Source: Nocardia higoensis NBRC 100133
GTDB lineage: Bacteria; Actinomycetota; Actinomycetes; Mycobacteriales; Mycobacteriaceae
DNA length: 64,000 bases
Direction: 5' to 3'
NCBI RefSeq assembly: GCF_000308595.1
Contig: NZ_BAGA01000077.1
Location: 124,001 to 188,000, forward strand
Shown here: piece by piece, positions 1 to 6,945 of the stretch
Numbering within the stretch: position 1 is the first letter of the stretch
How the letters are laid out: every line of letters starts with the position of its first letter
Program-made: the position numbers and the translations under genes
Notes under the pieces: model-generated
What the model was told of the DNA's origin: nothing
Seen by the model: the letters and a program-made list of their open reading frames with translations, nothing else
Database searches by the model: none

Positions 1-318
1 ACCCCGATCGTCGTAGCCGGTCTGTTCGGCGGAGATCCTGCGCATCCTGCGGTGCTCGGCGGTGATCAGCCCGATGCCGAGCACCAGGAACAGGGCGATG
101 CCGATCCCGCCGATCAGCGCCCAGCCCTCGAATCCGTAGCCCGCCGCGGTCATGGTGAGCCCGACGGTCACGATCCCCAGGCCGACGAGGAACATGCCCG
201 GCCAATTCATGGGGTCTTCGATGGACTCACCCGCATGGGACCGGCTGGTACGGGTGTGATCGGGGAAGTTCCCCGTTTCCGGATAGGCCTGTTCGGGCCA
301 AGGCACGTGGGCTGTCAT
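1..318 (-). CDS. usfY: UsfY-like stress membrane protein (partial, runs off the left edge)
   Basis: The reading frame starts at ATG 318 and stays open to base 1, giving 106 residues without a stop, so the C-terminus lies outside the window. GAGAGGAG lies just upstream of the start. A polar N-terminus with a TRTSRSHAGES-type motif and MNWPG is followed by two hydrophobic segments (about residues 42-62 and 66-86) and a basic stretch EHRRMRR. From memory this pattern matches mycobacterial UsfY, a small membrane protein of the sigF locus. The STAS and RsbW-like genes on the other side of the divergent gap fit that context. The family name is moderately sure; its function is unknown. Confidence 0.6.
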   Translation of the reverse strand, partial: MTAHVPWPEQAYPETGNFPDHTRTSRSHAGESIEDPMNWPGMFLVGLGIVTVGLTMTAAGYGFEGWALIGGIGIALFLVLGIGLITAEHRRMRRISAEQTGYDDRG

Positions 319-506
319 GACGAGCTCCTCTCAGCGCGCCGGCGAACACGTGAAGGATGAGATATCCCCGGTCTACGCCGGTCGGGCGGAGGGGTCAACC
401 TCTGCGGTGACAGGGTTGCTCCGGCGTGCCAGACTGTAGACAGCTCGCGCGACCGCAGTCGGCCCCAGCTGCACCGATCTGGAGCAGATCCAGGGAGGTT
501 ACTTCC

Positions 507-908
507 ATGGCAGTCGATGTCACGCTCTCCATCCACTCCCGCTACACCGAGGCGAATCGGCCCGGTGTTCGGTGGTCCTACGCGGAGTTCGTCGACCGCG
601 ACCACCGATGTGCGGTCGTGCGCATCGAAGGCGAGCTGGACGCGCTCGCCCAGCACCGGTTCTGTCAGGCACTCGACAACGCCGTCCGCTCGGACTGTGG
701 CGCGGTCGTGGTCGATCTCCGCGCCACCTTGTTCTTGAGCCTGCGGGCCGCGGCCGCCCTGGGGGAGGTCCAGGCACCGGCCGCCCGCCGCGGAGTCGAC
801 GTCCGGGTGGTCACCACACGCCCCGAGATCGAACGTTCGCTGGAGCTCACGGGCGTGCGCTGCCGTTTCCATCGCTATCCCTCCATGCACGACGCGCTCG
901 CGCTCTGA
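507..908 (+). CDS. STAS-domain anti-sigma factor antagonist
   Basis: 133 residues with the layout of a small anti-anti-sigma protein: a strand carrying VVRIEGELDALA, a helix, then VVVDLRATLFLSLRAAAALGEV, which occupies the place of the usual D-S/T-SG phosphoacceptor loop. The consensus Ser/Thr there is not clear (LFLSLRA), so switching by phosphorylation is uncertain. AGGGAGG at 492-498 fixes the ATG at 507; the frame extends further upstream without a ribosome site. An RsbW-like ATPase follows 140 bases later, suggesting a partner-switching pair that controls an alternative sigma factor. No sigma factor gene is present in the window. Confidence 0.75.
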   Translation: MAVDVTLSIHSRYTEANRPGVRWSYAEFVDRDHRCAVVRIEGELDALAQHRFCQALDNAVRSDCGAVVVDLRATLFLSLRAAAALGEVQAPAARRGVDVRVVTTRPEIERSLELTGVRCRFHRYPSMHDALAL

Positions 909-1048
909 CCCCTCCGATCGCCGCCGCGCCACTGTTTGACGGCTGGGGACGCCGGGTACGCGCCCTCCGAGCGTGGACTGGCAACCGGATGTCGAGACAT
1001 CGGCCCGGCTGTCCGTGGACACGGTAGGGATGCAGCGATGCGAACGAG

Positions 1049-1501
1049 GTGGCGATGATCATGGGGGAACGGGCGTGGCAGCAGCCGACAACGGCGGCGA
1101 CGACCATAGGGGTTCGAGTGCCCGCGCGCCCCGAGCAGCTCACCATGTTGCGAGCGCTGGCCGAGACGATAGGGCATATCGCGGACTTCGCGATAGACGA
1201 GGTGGCCGATATCAGACTGGCGCTCGACGAGGTGGCCACCGCGCTGGTGCTGGATGCTGTGCCGGGCTCGGAGCTGGACTGCGAAATGGACTACGGCCAG
1301 GATCGGATGTGCGTCCGGGTCAGGGGACTGACGCGGTCGAAGGACGCGGTGGCCCAGTCCGGATTCGGCTGGCATATCGTCCGCACCCTCACTGATTCGG
1401 TCGAGGCCTTCCAGGAGCCCTACGACTTCGTCGTCCGCGGATATCGCACGGCCATCGAGTTCGACTGGTCACGATGGAACACCCGGCCGCGTCTGGTGTA
1501 A
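1049..1501 (+). CDS. RsbW/HATPase-type anti-sigma regulatory protein
   Basis: About 150 residues resembling the GHKL ATPase fold of serine-kinase anti-sigma factors. IDEVADIRLALDEVATALV corresponds to the N-box helix, where the usual E-x2-x-N is replaced by D-E-V-A-T. GFGWHIVRTLTDSVE corresponds to the G2-type segment found in RsbW and UsfX. The start could be GTG 1049, ATG 1055 or ATG 1061; GAGG at 1046-1049 best serves one of the ATGs. It lies directly downstream of the STAS gene, as expected of a partner-switching module. The weak N-box leaves kinase activity uncertain. Confidence 0.7.
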   Translation: MAMIMGERAWQQPTTAATTIGVRVPARPEQLTMLRALAETIGHIADFAIDEVADIRLALDEVATALVLDAVPGSELDCEMDYGQDRMCVRVRGLTRSKDAVAQSGFGWHIVRTLTDSVEAFQEPYDFVVRGYRTAIEFDWSRWNTRPRLV

Positions 1502-1540
1502 CCGGTCCCCGGCGGCGCGCGCCACATCCCAGCAAACAAC

Positions 1541-1566
1541 GTTTACCGATCGGTCGGTTCGGGTAA
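1541..1566 (+). promoter_or_regulatory. Candidate SigF-type promoter
   Basis: GTTT at 1541-1544 and GGGTAA at 1561-1566 are separated by exactly 16 bases, the arrangement known for mycobacterial SigF promoters (GTTT-N15-17-GGGTA). It lies upstream of the response regulator, in a locus of sigma-factor regulators. A transcript starting about 8-10 bases downstream would leave almost no leader for a TTG at 1584 and so favours the start at 1641. Assignment is by consensus reading only. Confidence 0.55.
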
Positions 1567-1640
1567 CCGATAGATCGGCATGTTTGCCGGAAGCGGACGT
1601 TTCCGACTTCTGCTTCCGACTGGTTGCGAGGGATGAGGGC

Positions 1641-2351
1641 TTGAGCGCGAACTTGATGATCGTGGACGACGACGACCGGGTCCGGCGGGAGCTGCGAGTG
1701 GCCCTGGAGGACGAAGGCTACGACGTCTCGGAGGCCCACCAAGCCGAAGACGCGCTGAGCCGCTTACGCAACAACGGCGTGCCCGACGTGATGATCGTGG
1801 AATTGACACTCGGCGATATGGACGGCTTCGAGTGCATCCGCGAGATCCGCCGCGACCACGACGTGCCGATCATCGTCATCAGTTCCCGCGACGACACCCA
1901 CGATGTCGTCGCCGCGCTCGAAGCGGGCGCCGACGATTTCGTCACCAAGCCTTTCGAGATCAAGGAGATCTCCGCCCGCATGCGGGCGCTGCGCCGGCGC
2001 GCCCGGCTGGCCGCCGAGCGTGAGGCGCCCCGCGAGATCGCCCTCGACGCCGACGAGAAAGCGCCTCTGCTGCTCGATCGCGAGGGCGGATTGGTTCGCC
2101 GCGGCGACCACGAGGTCAAATTGACGCTCACCGAGTTCCGCCTGCTGTGCGAACTCGCCGACGTGCCCGGGCGTGTGCTCAGCCGCGCTCAATTGCTGGA
2201 GAAGGTCTGGGAAGAGAATTTCTTCGGTGACGAACGCATCGTCGATGTCCATATGCGCCGACTGCGCACCAAAATCGAAGCCGACCCCTCGGATCCGAGC
2301 ATCGTGGTGACCGTGCGCGGCCTCGGCTATCGACTGGACCTGCCCAGATAA
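1641..2351 (+). CDS. OmpR/PhoB-family response regulator with Glu at the phospho-site
   Basis: 236 residues from TTG 1641, which has GAGGGATGAGGG just upstream; in-frame alternatives are TTG 1584 and ATG 1656. The receiver domain (about residues 4-118) has the acidic triplet VDDDD and the lysine of VTKPFE, but the strand-3 phosphoacceptor is Glu54 (MIVELTLGDMDG) where the family has Asp, and the switch residue is Ser (VISSRDD). The winged-helix domain (about 140-235) is intact, with LTLTEFRLL, RIVDVHMRRLRTKIE and TVRGLGYRL. No histidine kinase is adjacent. Glu for Asp is often phosphomimetic, so phosphorylation-independent DNA binding is plausible. A SigF-like promoter lies upstream. Confidence 0.85.
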   Translation: MSANLMIVDDDDRVRRELRVALEDEGYDVSEAHQAEDALSRLRNNGVPDVMIVELTLGDMDGFECIREIRRDHDVPIIVISSRDDTHDVVAALEAGADDFVTKPFEIKEISARMRALRRRARLAAEREAPREIALDADEKAPLLLDREGGLVRRGDHEVKLTLTEFRLLCELADVPGRVLSRAQLLEKVWEENFFGDERIVDVHMRRLRTKIEADPSDPSIVVTVRGLGYRLDLPR

Positions 2352-2380
2352 TCGGTATTTTCACGCGGAAGCGTTGTGCC

Positions 2381-2471
2381 TGACGTCACGTTTGGTCTGC
2401 CCGATCCCGGGCTACGAAACATATACGTAACGCAATCGCAAAGAGATCGACCAATTCACCGCAAAATTGGT
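2381..2471 (+). promoter_or_regulatory. Promoter/operator region of the ect operon
   Basis: The 160-base gap before ectA holds a perfect palindrome TGACGTCA (2381-2388), a possible SigF-like pair GTTT (2390-2393) N15 GGGCTA (2409-2414), and an inverted repeat ACCAATT / AATTGGT (2450-2456 and 2465-2471) about 40 bases before the ectA start. Stress-sigma control of ectoine synthesis would make sense, but the -10 match is imperfect. The inverted repeat could be a regulator site or an early mRNA hairpin. Confidence 0.4.
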
Positions 2472-2511
2472 TGGTGAAGCTGGATAGGTAGACGGACCCG
2501 TTGGGAGTTGT

Positions 2512-3135
2512 ATGTCACCGCAAACCTTGTCCACGTACACCGCGCTTTCGAACGAGCCCCCGCATGCCACCTCGCTTCGAGGTGCCGCCCACACGGCGCG
2601 GCCGCGCCCAGTGACGCCACCGTGGGAGGTCTCCGACCGGGTCGGGACCGCACTGTTGCGCGCGCCGCAGTTGGGTGACGCAGCGGAGATCTGGCGGATC
2701 GCCAAGGAATCCCGTGTGCTGGACACGAATTCGAGCTACGCATACCTGCTGTGGTGTCGTGATTTTCCCGGCACCACCGTGGTCGCCGAAGTCGACGGCA
2801 AGGTCGTCGGTTTCGTCATCGGTTATCTGCGCCCCGAGCGACCCGACACCGTATTCGTCTGGCAGGTCGCCGTTTCGGCGAGTCAGCGCGGCCGGGGCAC
2901 CGGTACGGCGCTGATCGAGAATTTGCTCGATCGCGTCTCCCCGCACGGCGTCACCGCGCTGGAAACCACTATTTCCCCCGATAATCCGGCCTCCATCGCG
3001 ATGTTCGCGGCGGTCGCCAGGCATCGCGACGCGGAATTCACCAAGCGTCCCTTGTTCGAGCCGGACGTGTTCCCCGACGAGCACGCCGCCGAAGAGCTTT
3101 ACGAAATTTCGCCTATCACCAAGGAGATTCGATGA
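2512..3135 (+). CDS. ectA: L-2,4-diaminobutyrate N-gamma-acetyltransferase
   Basis: Acetylates L-2,4-diaminobutyrate with acetyl-CoA, the second step of ectoine synthesis. 207 residues of the GNAT fold: the substrate part LDTNSSYAYLLWCRDF is typical of EctA and the acetyl-CoA motif is QVAVSASQRGRGTGTAL. The first ~45 residues are an extra N-terminal extension compared with the usual 170-190-residue family. The ATG at 2512 has GGGAG eight bases ahead. Its stop overlaps the ectB start (ATGA), indicating translational coupling in an ectABCD operon. Confidence 0.95.
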   Translation: MSPQTLSTYTALSNEPPHATSLRGAAHTARPRPVTPPWEVSDRVGTALLRAPQLGDAAEIWRIAKESRVLDTNSSYAYLLWCRDFPGTTVVAEVDGKVVGFVIGYLRPERPDTVFVWQVAVSASQRGRGTGTALIENLLDRVSPHGVTALETTISPDNPASIAMFAAVARHRDAEFTKRPLFEPDVFPDEHAAEELYEISPITKEIR

Positions 3136-4430
3136 TCAGCGCGGATACAACCATTTTCGAGTCGCTCGAGTCCAATGTCCGCGGCTACTGCCGCTCGTGG
3201 CCGACAGTGTTCACCACCGCCAGCGGCGCCTGGCTGCGCGACGAGGAGGGCAAGGATTTCCTCGACTTCTTCGCCGGCGCGGGCGCGCTGAACTACGGCC
3301 ACAACAACCCTGTGCTCAAGCAGCCGCTGCTGGACTACATCGTCGGCGACGGCATCACCCACGGCCTGGACATGTCCACCGCGGCCAAACGTGAGCTCCT
3401 CGAAACCCTGCGCGATACCCTGTTCGCCCCGCGCGGGCTGGACTACAAGGTGCAGTTCCCCGGCCCGACCGGTGCGAACGCCGTGGAGGCCGCGCTCAAG
3501 CTGGCCCGCAAGGTGACCGGCCGGGAGACCATCCTCAGCTTCACCAACGCCTTCCACGGTATGACCCTGGGCGCGCTGTCGGTCACCGGCAACGCGGCCA
3601 AGCGCGCGGGTGCGGGTGTTCCGCTGGTGCACGCCGCACACATGCCCTACGACGGATACTTCGACAACACCACCGCCGATTTCCAATGGATGGAGCGCGT
3701 CCTCGACGACACCTCCTCGGGCTTCGACCGCCCGGCCGCGGTGATCGTCGAGACCGTGCAGGGCGAGGGCGGCGTGAATGTGGCCCGCGCCGAGTGGCTG
3801 CGTCACCTGGCCGGGCTGTGCCGGGAGCGCGAGATCCTGCTGATCGTCGACGACGTGCAGATGGGGTGCGGGCGCACCGGCCCGTTCTTCTCCTTCGAGG
3901 TCGCGGGCATCACCCCCGACATCGTCACGCTGTCGAAGTCGATCGGCGGCTACGGCCTGCCGATGGCACTCGTGCTGTTCAAACCCGAGCTCGACCAGTG
4001 GTCGCCGGGCGAGCACAACGGCACCTTCCGTGGCAACAACCCCTCGTTCGTCACGGCCCGGGTCGCGCTCGAGCACTTCTGGTCCGACGGCGCGCTGGAG
4101 GCTTCGACCAAGGCCAAGGGCGAGCGGGTGGCCGGCGAGTTGGCCGCTGTCGCAGCGCAATTCCCCGGTCTGTCCAGCCGTGGCCGCGGGCTCGTGCAGG
4201 GCATCGCCTTCGAGGACCCCTCGCAGGCGGGCAAGGTGTGCCAGGTCGCCTTCGAGCGCGGGCTGCTGGTGGAGACCTCCGGATCCAGTGACGAAGTGGT
4301 GAAACTGCTTCCGCCGCTGATCATTACCGACGACGAGTTGGACGAGGGCCTGAAGATCCTCACCGGCGCCATCGACTCGGTGTGCACCGGCTGGGACCGT
4401 TCGGCCACGAGGACAGGAGTTCAGGGATGA
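3132..4430 (+). CDS. ectB: L-2,4-diaminobutyrate transaminase
   Basis: Converts aspartate semialdehyde and glutamate to L-2,4-diaminobutyrate, the first committed step to ectoine. 432 residues, a class-III PLP aminotransferase of normal EctB length. GPTGANAVEAALKLARK lies in the cofactor-binding part, IVDDVQMGCGRTG carries the pyridine-nitrogen-binding Asp, and TLSKSIGGYGLPMAL carries the Schiff-base lysine. It begins inside the ectA stop and its own stop overlaps the ectC start, so the three genes should be co-translated. Confidence 0.96.
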   Translation: MISADTTIFESLESNVRGYCRSWPTVFTTASGAWLRDEEGKDFLDFFAGAGALNYGHNNPVLKQPLLDYIVGDGITHGLDMSTAAKRELLETLRDTLFAPRGLDYKVQFPGPTGANAVEAALKLARKVTGRETILSFTNAFHGMTLGALSVTGNAAKRAGAGVPLVHAAHMPYDGYFDNTTADFQWMERVLDDTSSGFDRPAAVIVETVQGEGGVNVARAEWLRHLAGLCREREILLIVDDVQMGCGRTGPFFSFEVAGITPDIVTLSKSIGGYGLPMALVLFKPELDQWSPGEHNGTFRGNNPSFVTARVALEHFWSDGALEASTKAKGERVAGELAAVAAQFPGLSSRGRGLVQGIAFEDPSQAGKVCQVAFERGLLVETSGSSDEVVKLLPPLIITDDELDEGLKILTGAIDSVCTGWDRSATRTGVQG

Positions 4431-4822
4431 TCGTTCGCACCACCGCCGAGATCACCGGCACCGACCGCGACGTCGCCGACGAGGGCTGGCGCAGCAAGCG
4501 CATCGTGCTCGGCGGGGACGGAGTCGGCTTCTCCTTCCACGAGACCACCATCGATGCGGGCACCACCCATGTGTTCCATTACCGGAACCACATCGAGGCG
4601 GTATGGCTGATCGAGGGTGAGGGCACGCTCACCGACCTGGACAACGACCAGGTGTACGCCCTCGGCCCCGGCAGCATGTACCTGCTCGACGGTCACGAGA
4701 AGCACCGGTTGGAGGCGCGCACGCGCATGCGGATGATGTGCGTGTTCAACCCACCGGTGACCGGGCAGGAAGTCCACGACGAGAACGGAGTCTATCCGCT
4801 GGTCGCGGCACAGGCCGGCTGA
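4427..4822 (+). CDS. ectC: L-ectoine synthase
   Basis: Cyclises N-gamma-acetyl-diaminobutyrate to ectoine. 131 residues, a single cupin domain of typical EctC length, starting MIVRTTAEI and carrying the cupin motifs HYRNHIEAVWLIEGEG and LDGHEKHRLEA. The start ATG 4427 overlaps the ectB stop. The ectoine hydroxylase gene follows 15 bases after the stop. Confidence 0.96.
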   Translation: MIVRTTAEITGTDRDVADEGWRSKRIVLGGDGVGFSFHETTIDAGTTHVFHYRNHIEAVWLIEGEGTLTDLDNDQVYALGPGSMYLLDGHEKHRLEARTRMRMMCVFNPPVTGQEVHDENGVYPLVAAQAG

Positions 4823-4837
4823 GAGGAGCGACGAGAA

Positions 4838-5740
4838 TTGTTGCAGCAGACCATCGATCGCGATTCGGATTCGATGGAACGCATGGACCGGTATCCCACC
4901 CGCACGCCCGAGCGCGCGCCGCACATCGAGCGGCGCGACCCGGTCGTGTGGGGTGAGATCCGCAGTGACGAACTGTCGACCTACGATCGCGACGGCTTCG
5001 CGATCATGGACGCGCTGTTGACACCGCACGAGGTGGCCGAGTTCCGCGCCGAGATCGAGCGGCTCATGGTCGATCCGTCGCCGGCCGGCGACGACCGGGT
5101 GATCCGGGAGAAGGGGTCGAACCAGGTGCGTTCGGTCTTCGAGGTGCACAAGCTCAGCGCCGCGGTGGCCGACCTGGTCCGGGAGAGCCGGATCGCCGGG
5201 CCTGCGCGTCAGGTCCTCGGATCCGAGGTGTATCTGCACCAGACGCGGATCAACTACATGCCGGGTTTCCGCGGCACCGGGTTCTACTGGCACTCGGACT
5301 TCGAGACCTGGCACGCCGAGGACGGCATGCCCGCGCCGCGAGCGGTGAGCCTGTCGATCGCCATGACCGAGAACTATCCGTTCAACGGCAGCCTCATGGT
5401 GATGCCCGGGTCGCACCGCACCTTCGTGCCGTGCGTCGGCGCAACGCCCGAGGGGCACTATCGGCAGTCGTTGCGCGAGCAGCAGATCGGTGTGCCGGCC
5501 ACCGACGACATCACCACACTGGCCGACCGCCACGGCATCCGGCAGTTCACCGGCAAGGCCGGCTCGGCGCTGCTGTTCGACTCCAACCTCATGCACGGCT
5601 CGGCGTCGAACATCACGCCGTTCCCGCGTTCGAACATCTTCCTGGTGTTCAACAGCGTGGAGAACACGCTGGTGCAGCCGTACGCGGCCGCGGCTCCGCG
5701 TCCGACCTATATCGGCAGCCGCGACTTCACGCCGGTGTGA
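4838..5740 (+). CDS. ectD: Ectoine hydroxylase
   Basis: Fe(II)/2-oxoglutarate dioxygenase that converts ectoine to 5-hydroxyectoine. 300 residues, with the EctD signature WHSDFETWHAEDGMP (His and Asp iron ligands in HSD) and the distal histidine in LFDSNLMHGSASN. A TTG at 4838, ten bases after GAGAGGAG, gives the normal family length; ATG 4874 is the alternative. It is the last gene of ectABCD and is followed by a strong 19-bp hairpin. Confidence 0.94.
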   Translation: MLQQTIDRDSDSMERMDRYPTRTPERAPHIERRDPVVWGEIRSDELSTYDRDGFAIMDALLTPHEVAEFRAEIERLMVDPSPAGDDRVIREKGSNQVRSVFEVHKLSAAVADLVRESRIAGPARQVLGSEVYLHQTRINYMPGFRGTGFYWHSDFETWHAEDGMPAPRAVSLSIAMTENYPFNGSLMVMPGSHRTFVPCVGATPEGHYRQSLREQQIGVPATDDITTLADRHGIRQFTGKAGSALLFDSNLMHGSASNITPFPRSNIFLVFNSVENTLVQPYAAAAPRPTYIGSRDFTPV

Positions 5741-5751
5741 ATCGCGAGGTG

Positions 5752-5798
5752 GAACCGGCGTTCGGGCAGCTCGACAGGGGCTGCCCGAACGCCGGTTC
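5752..5798. terminator. Bidirectional hairpin between convergent ectD and erm
   Basis: A perfect 19-bp inverted repeat (5752-5770 and 5780-5798) with a 9-base loop lies in the 71-base gap between two convergent genes. The symmetry suits termination from both sides. There is no clear T-run, as is usual in high-GC actinobacteria. Confidence 0.8.
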
Positions 5799-5811
5799 GC
5801 GGTGCCGGGAT

Positions 5812-6612
5812 TCACCCGAGTGCGCGGTACAGCGCGATCCAGCTGTCCGGCGGCACCGAACCGACGGGCGTGTGCGTCGCGATGTCCGCTTCCGCGCATG
5901 CCGCGCGCACCCGCCGGGCCGGGAACCGCGTCGCCAGCGACGCCGCCAGTGAGCCACCGATGCCGAGGAAGCCGAGTTCCACCAGTTGCCGGTAGCCGGC
6001 GAGTTCGCGGCCGGCCAGCAGCGCCCGTTCACGCCGGTGCAGGTGCAGTACCGCGGCATCCACGCGGGGAATCGGCCGGAACCGGTCGCGGGCGATGCGC
6101 GGTCCCAGGCTCATCCGCACCGTGGGCCAGTGCGTGACAGTCGATTTCGTCCACCGCCGGTAGTCGCCGGAGTACTTGCGGGCGAACTCGCGCTGGGTGA
6201 GCAGTGTCGCCGAAGTCATGTGCCGGGCGGCCAGACACCAGCGCAGGATGTCGGTGCTCGCCGCGAACGGGATGTTGGCGACCACAGCGAACGGCTCCTG
6301 CGGTGCGTGGACGTCGCGGAAGTCGGCTCGGTAACAGCGGATTCGGCGATCACCGGCGTATCGGGCCCGTAGTGCGGCGGCATAGCGGGGATCGATCTCG
6401 TAGGCGAGCACACGACCCGCCACACCGAGCAGTTGCCCGGTGAGCATGCCGTCGCCGGGACCGATCTCGAGCACGAGGTGGTCGGGGCCGACGCCGGAGG
6501 CGCGCACAACGACGCGTGCGGCGCCCGCGTCGGCGAGGAAGTTCTGGGAGAAACGTCTGCGCGCGTCGGCCCGGGTGTGGGCAGGACGCGGAGAACGACG
6601 ATGGCGGGACAT
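5812..6612 (-). CDS. erm: 23S rRNA adenine-N6 methyltransferase, Erm family
   Basis: Methylates A2058 of 23S rRNA and so lowers macrolide, lincosamide and streptogramin B binding. 266 residues from ATG 6612, preceded by AAGGA. Motifs in order: RRFSQNFLAD at the N-terminus, the SAM loop LEIGPGDGMLTG, the acidic YEIDPRYAA, and the catalytic NIPF of rRNA adenine dimethylases. SRHRRSPRPAHTRADARRR is the basic N-terminus common in actinobacterial Erm proteins. The frame is also open upstream to 6675, but that part looks like the untranslated leader. A candidate leader peptide (6743-6853) suggests ribosome-stalling control. This is probably an intrinsic rather than a mobile gene, since no insertion sequence is near. 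Confidence 0.88.
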   Translation of the reverse strand: MSRHRRSPRPAHTRADARRRFSQNFLADAGAARVVVRASGVGPDHLVLEIGPGDGMLTGQLLGVAGRVLAYEIDPRYAAALRARYAGDRRIRCYRADFRDVHAPQEPFAVVANIPFAASTDILRWCLAARHMTSATLLTQREFARKYSGDYRRWTKSTVTHWPTVRMSLGPRIARDRFRPIPRVDAAVLHLHRRERALLAGRELAGYRQLVELGFLGIGGSLAASLATRFPARRVRAACAEADIATHTPVGSVPPDSWIALYRALG

Positions 6613-6742
6613 GGGTGTCCTTGTCAGGAGTGGCCGAATTAGGAGGGTGATTCGCCCGGACCCATGCCGGGGCACGACGAGACGCCGCGTCAGCGGTCGG
6701 CTCGATGCGGTCAGCGCCGTGGGGCGCCCGGTCGGTGACCGG

Positions 6743-6853
6743 TCAGCGAGAGATTCCCGTGGCGGTGCGGTGCGCCGGCGCAGGCCGGGCAGTCGCGCGC
6801 AACCGGATGAAGTAGGTGCGCACTGCGAGCGCGCCCGGTGACGATGACTCCAT
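6743..6853 (-). CDS. Candidate erm leader peptide with an RLR stalling motif
   Basis: A short frame of 36 codons from ATG 6853, or 26 codons from GTG 6823, ends 130 bases before erm. It encodes RTYFIRLRA. Arg-Leu-Arg is the +x+ motif at which macrolide-bound ribosomes arrest on ErmD-type leaders; from the GTG start it falls at residues 7-9, close to its place in those leaders. Between leader and erm the minus strand has CACCCTCCT (complement of 6641-6649), and TCCT pairs with the AGGA of the erm ribosome site (6618-6621 and 6626-6629). Expression is inferred only. Confidence 0.45.
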   Translation of the reverse strand: MESSSPGALAVRTYFIRLRATARPAPAHRTATGISR

Positions 6854-6945
6854 GGGCGTACCGTATCGTCCGGCGCCCCCGCCGATCCACCGATTTTTCC
6901 GGGCTGCTCTGCCGATCCTCCGGTTCTGCAGCCCTCCGGGACGCC

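Noticed and set aside
319..420. Possible SigF promoter for the UsfY-like gene
   Set aside because: The candidate GGTTG and GGGGATA boxes on the minus strand are about 26 bases apart, too far.
3099..4160. Long minus-strand open frame opposite ectB
   Set aside because: It is antisense to a clear EctB and has the low-complexity Arg/Gly/His composition of a shadow frame in high-GC DNA.
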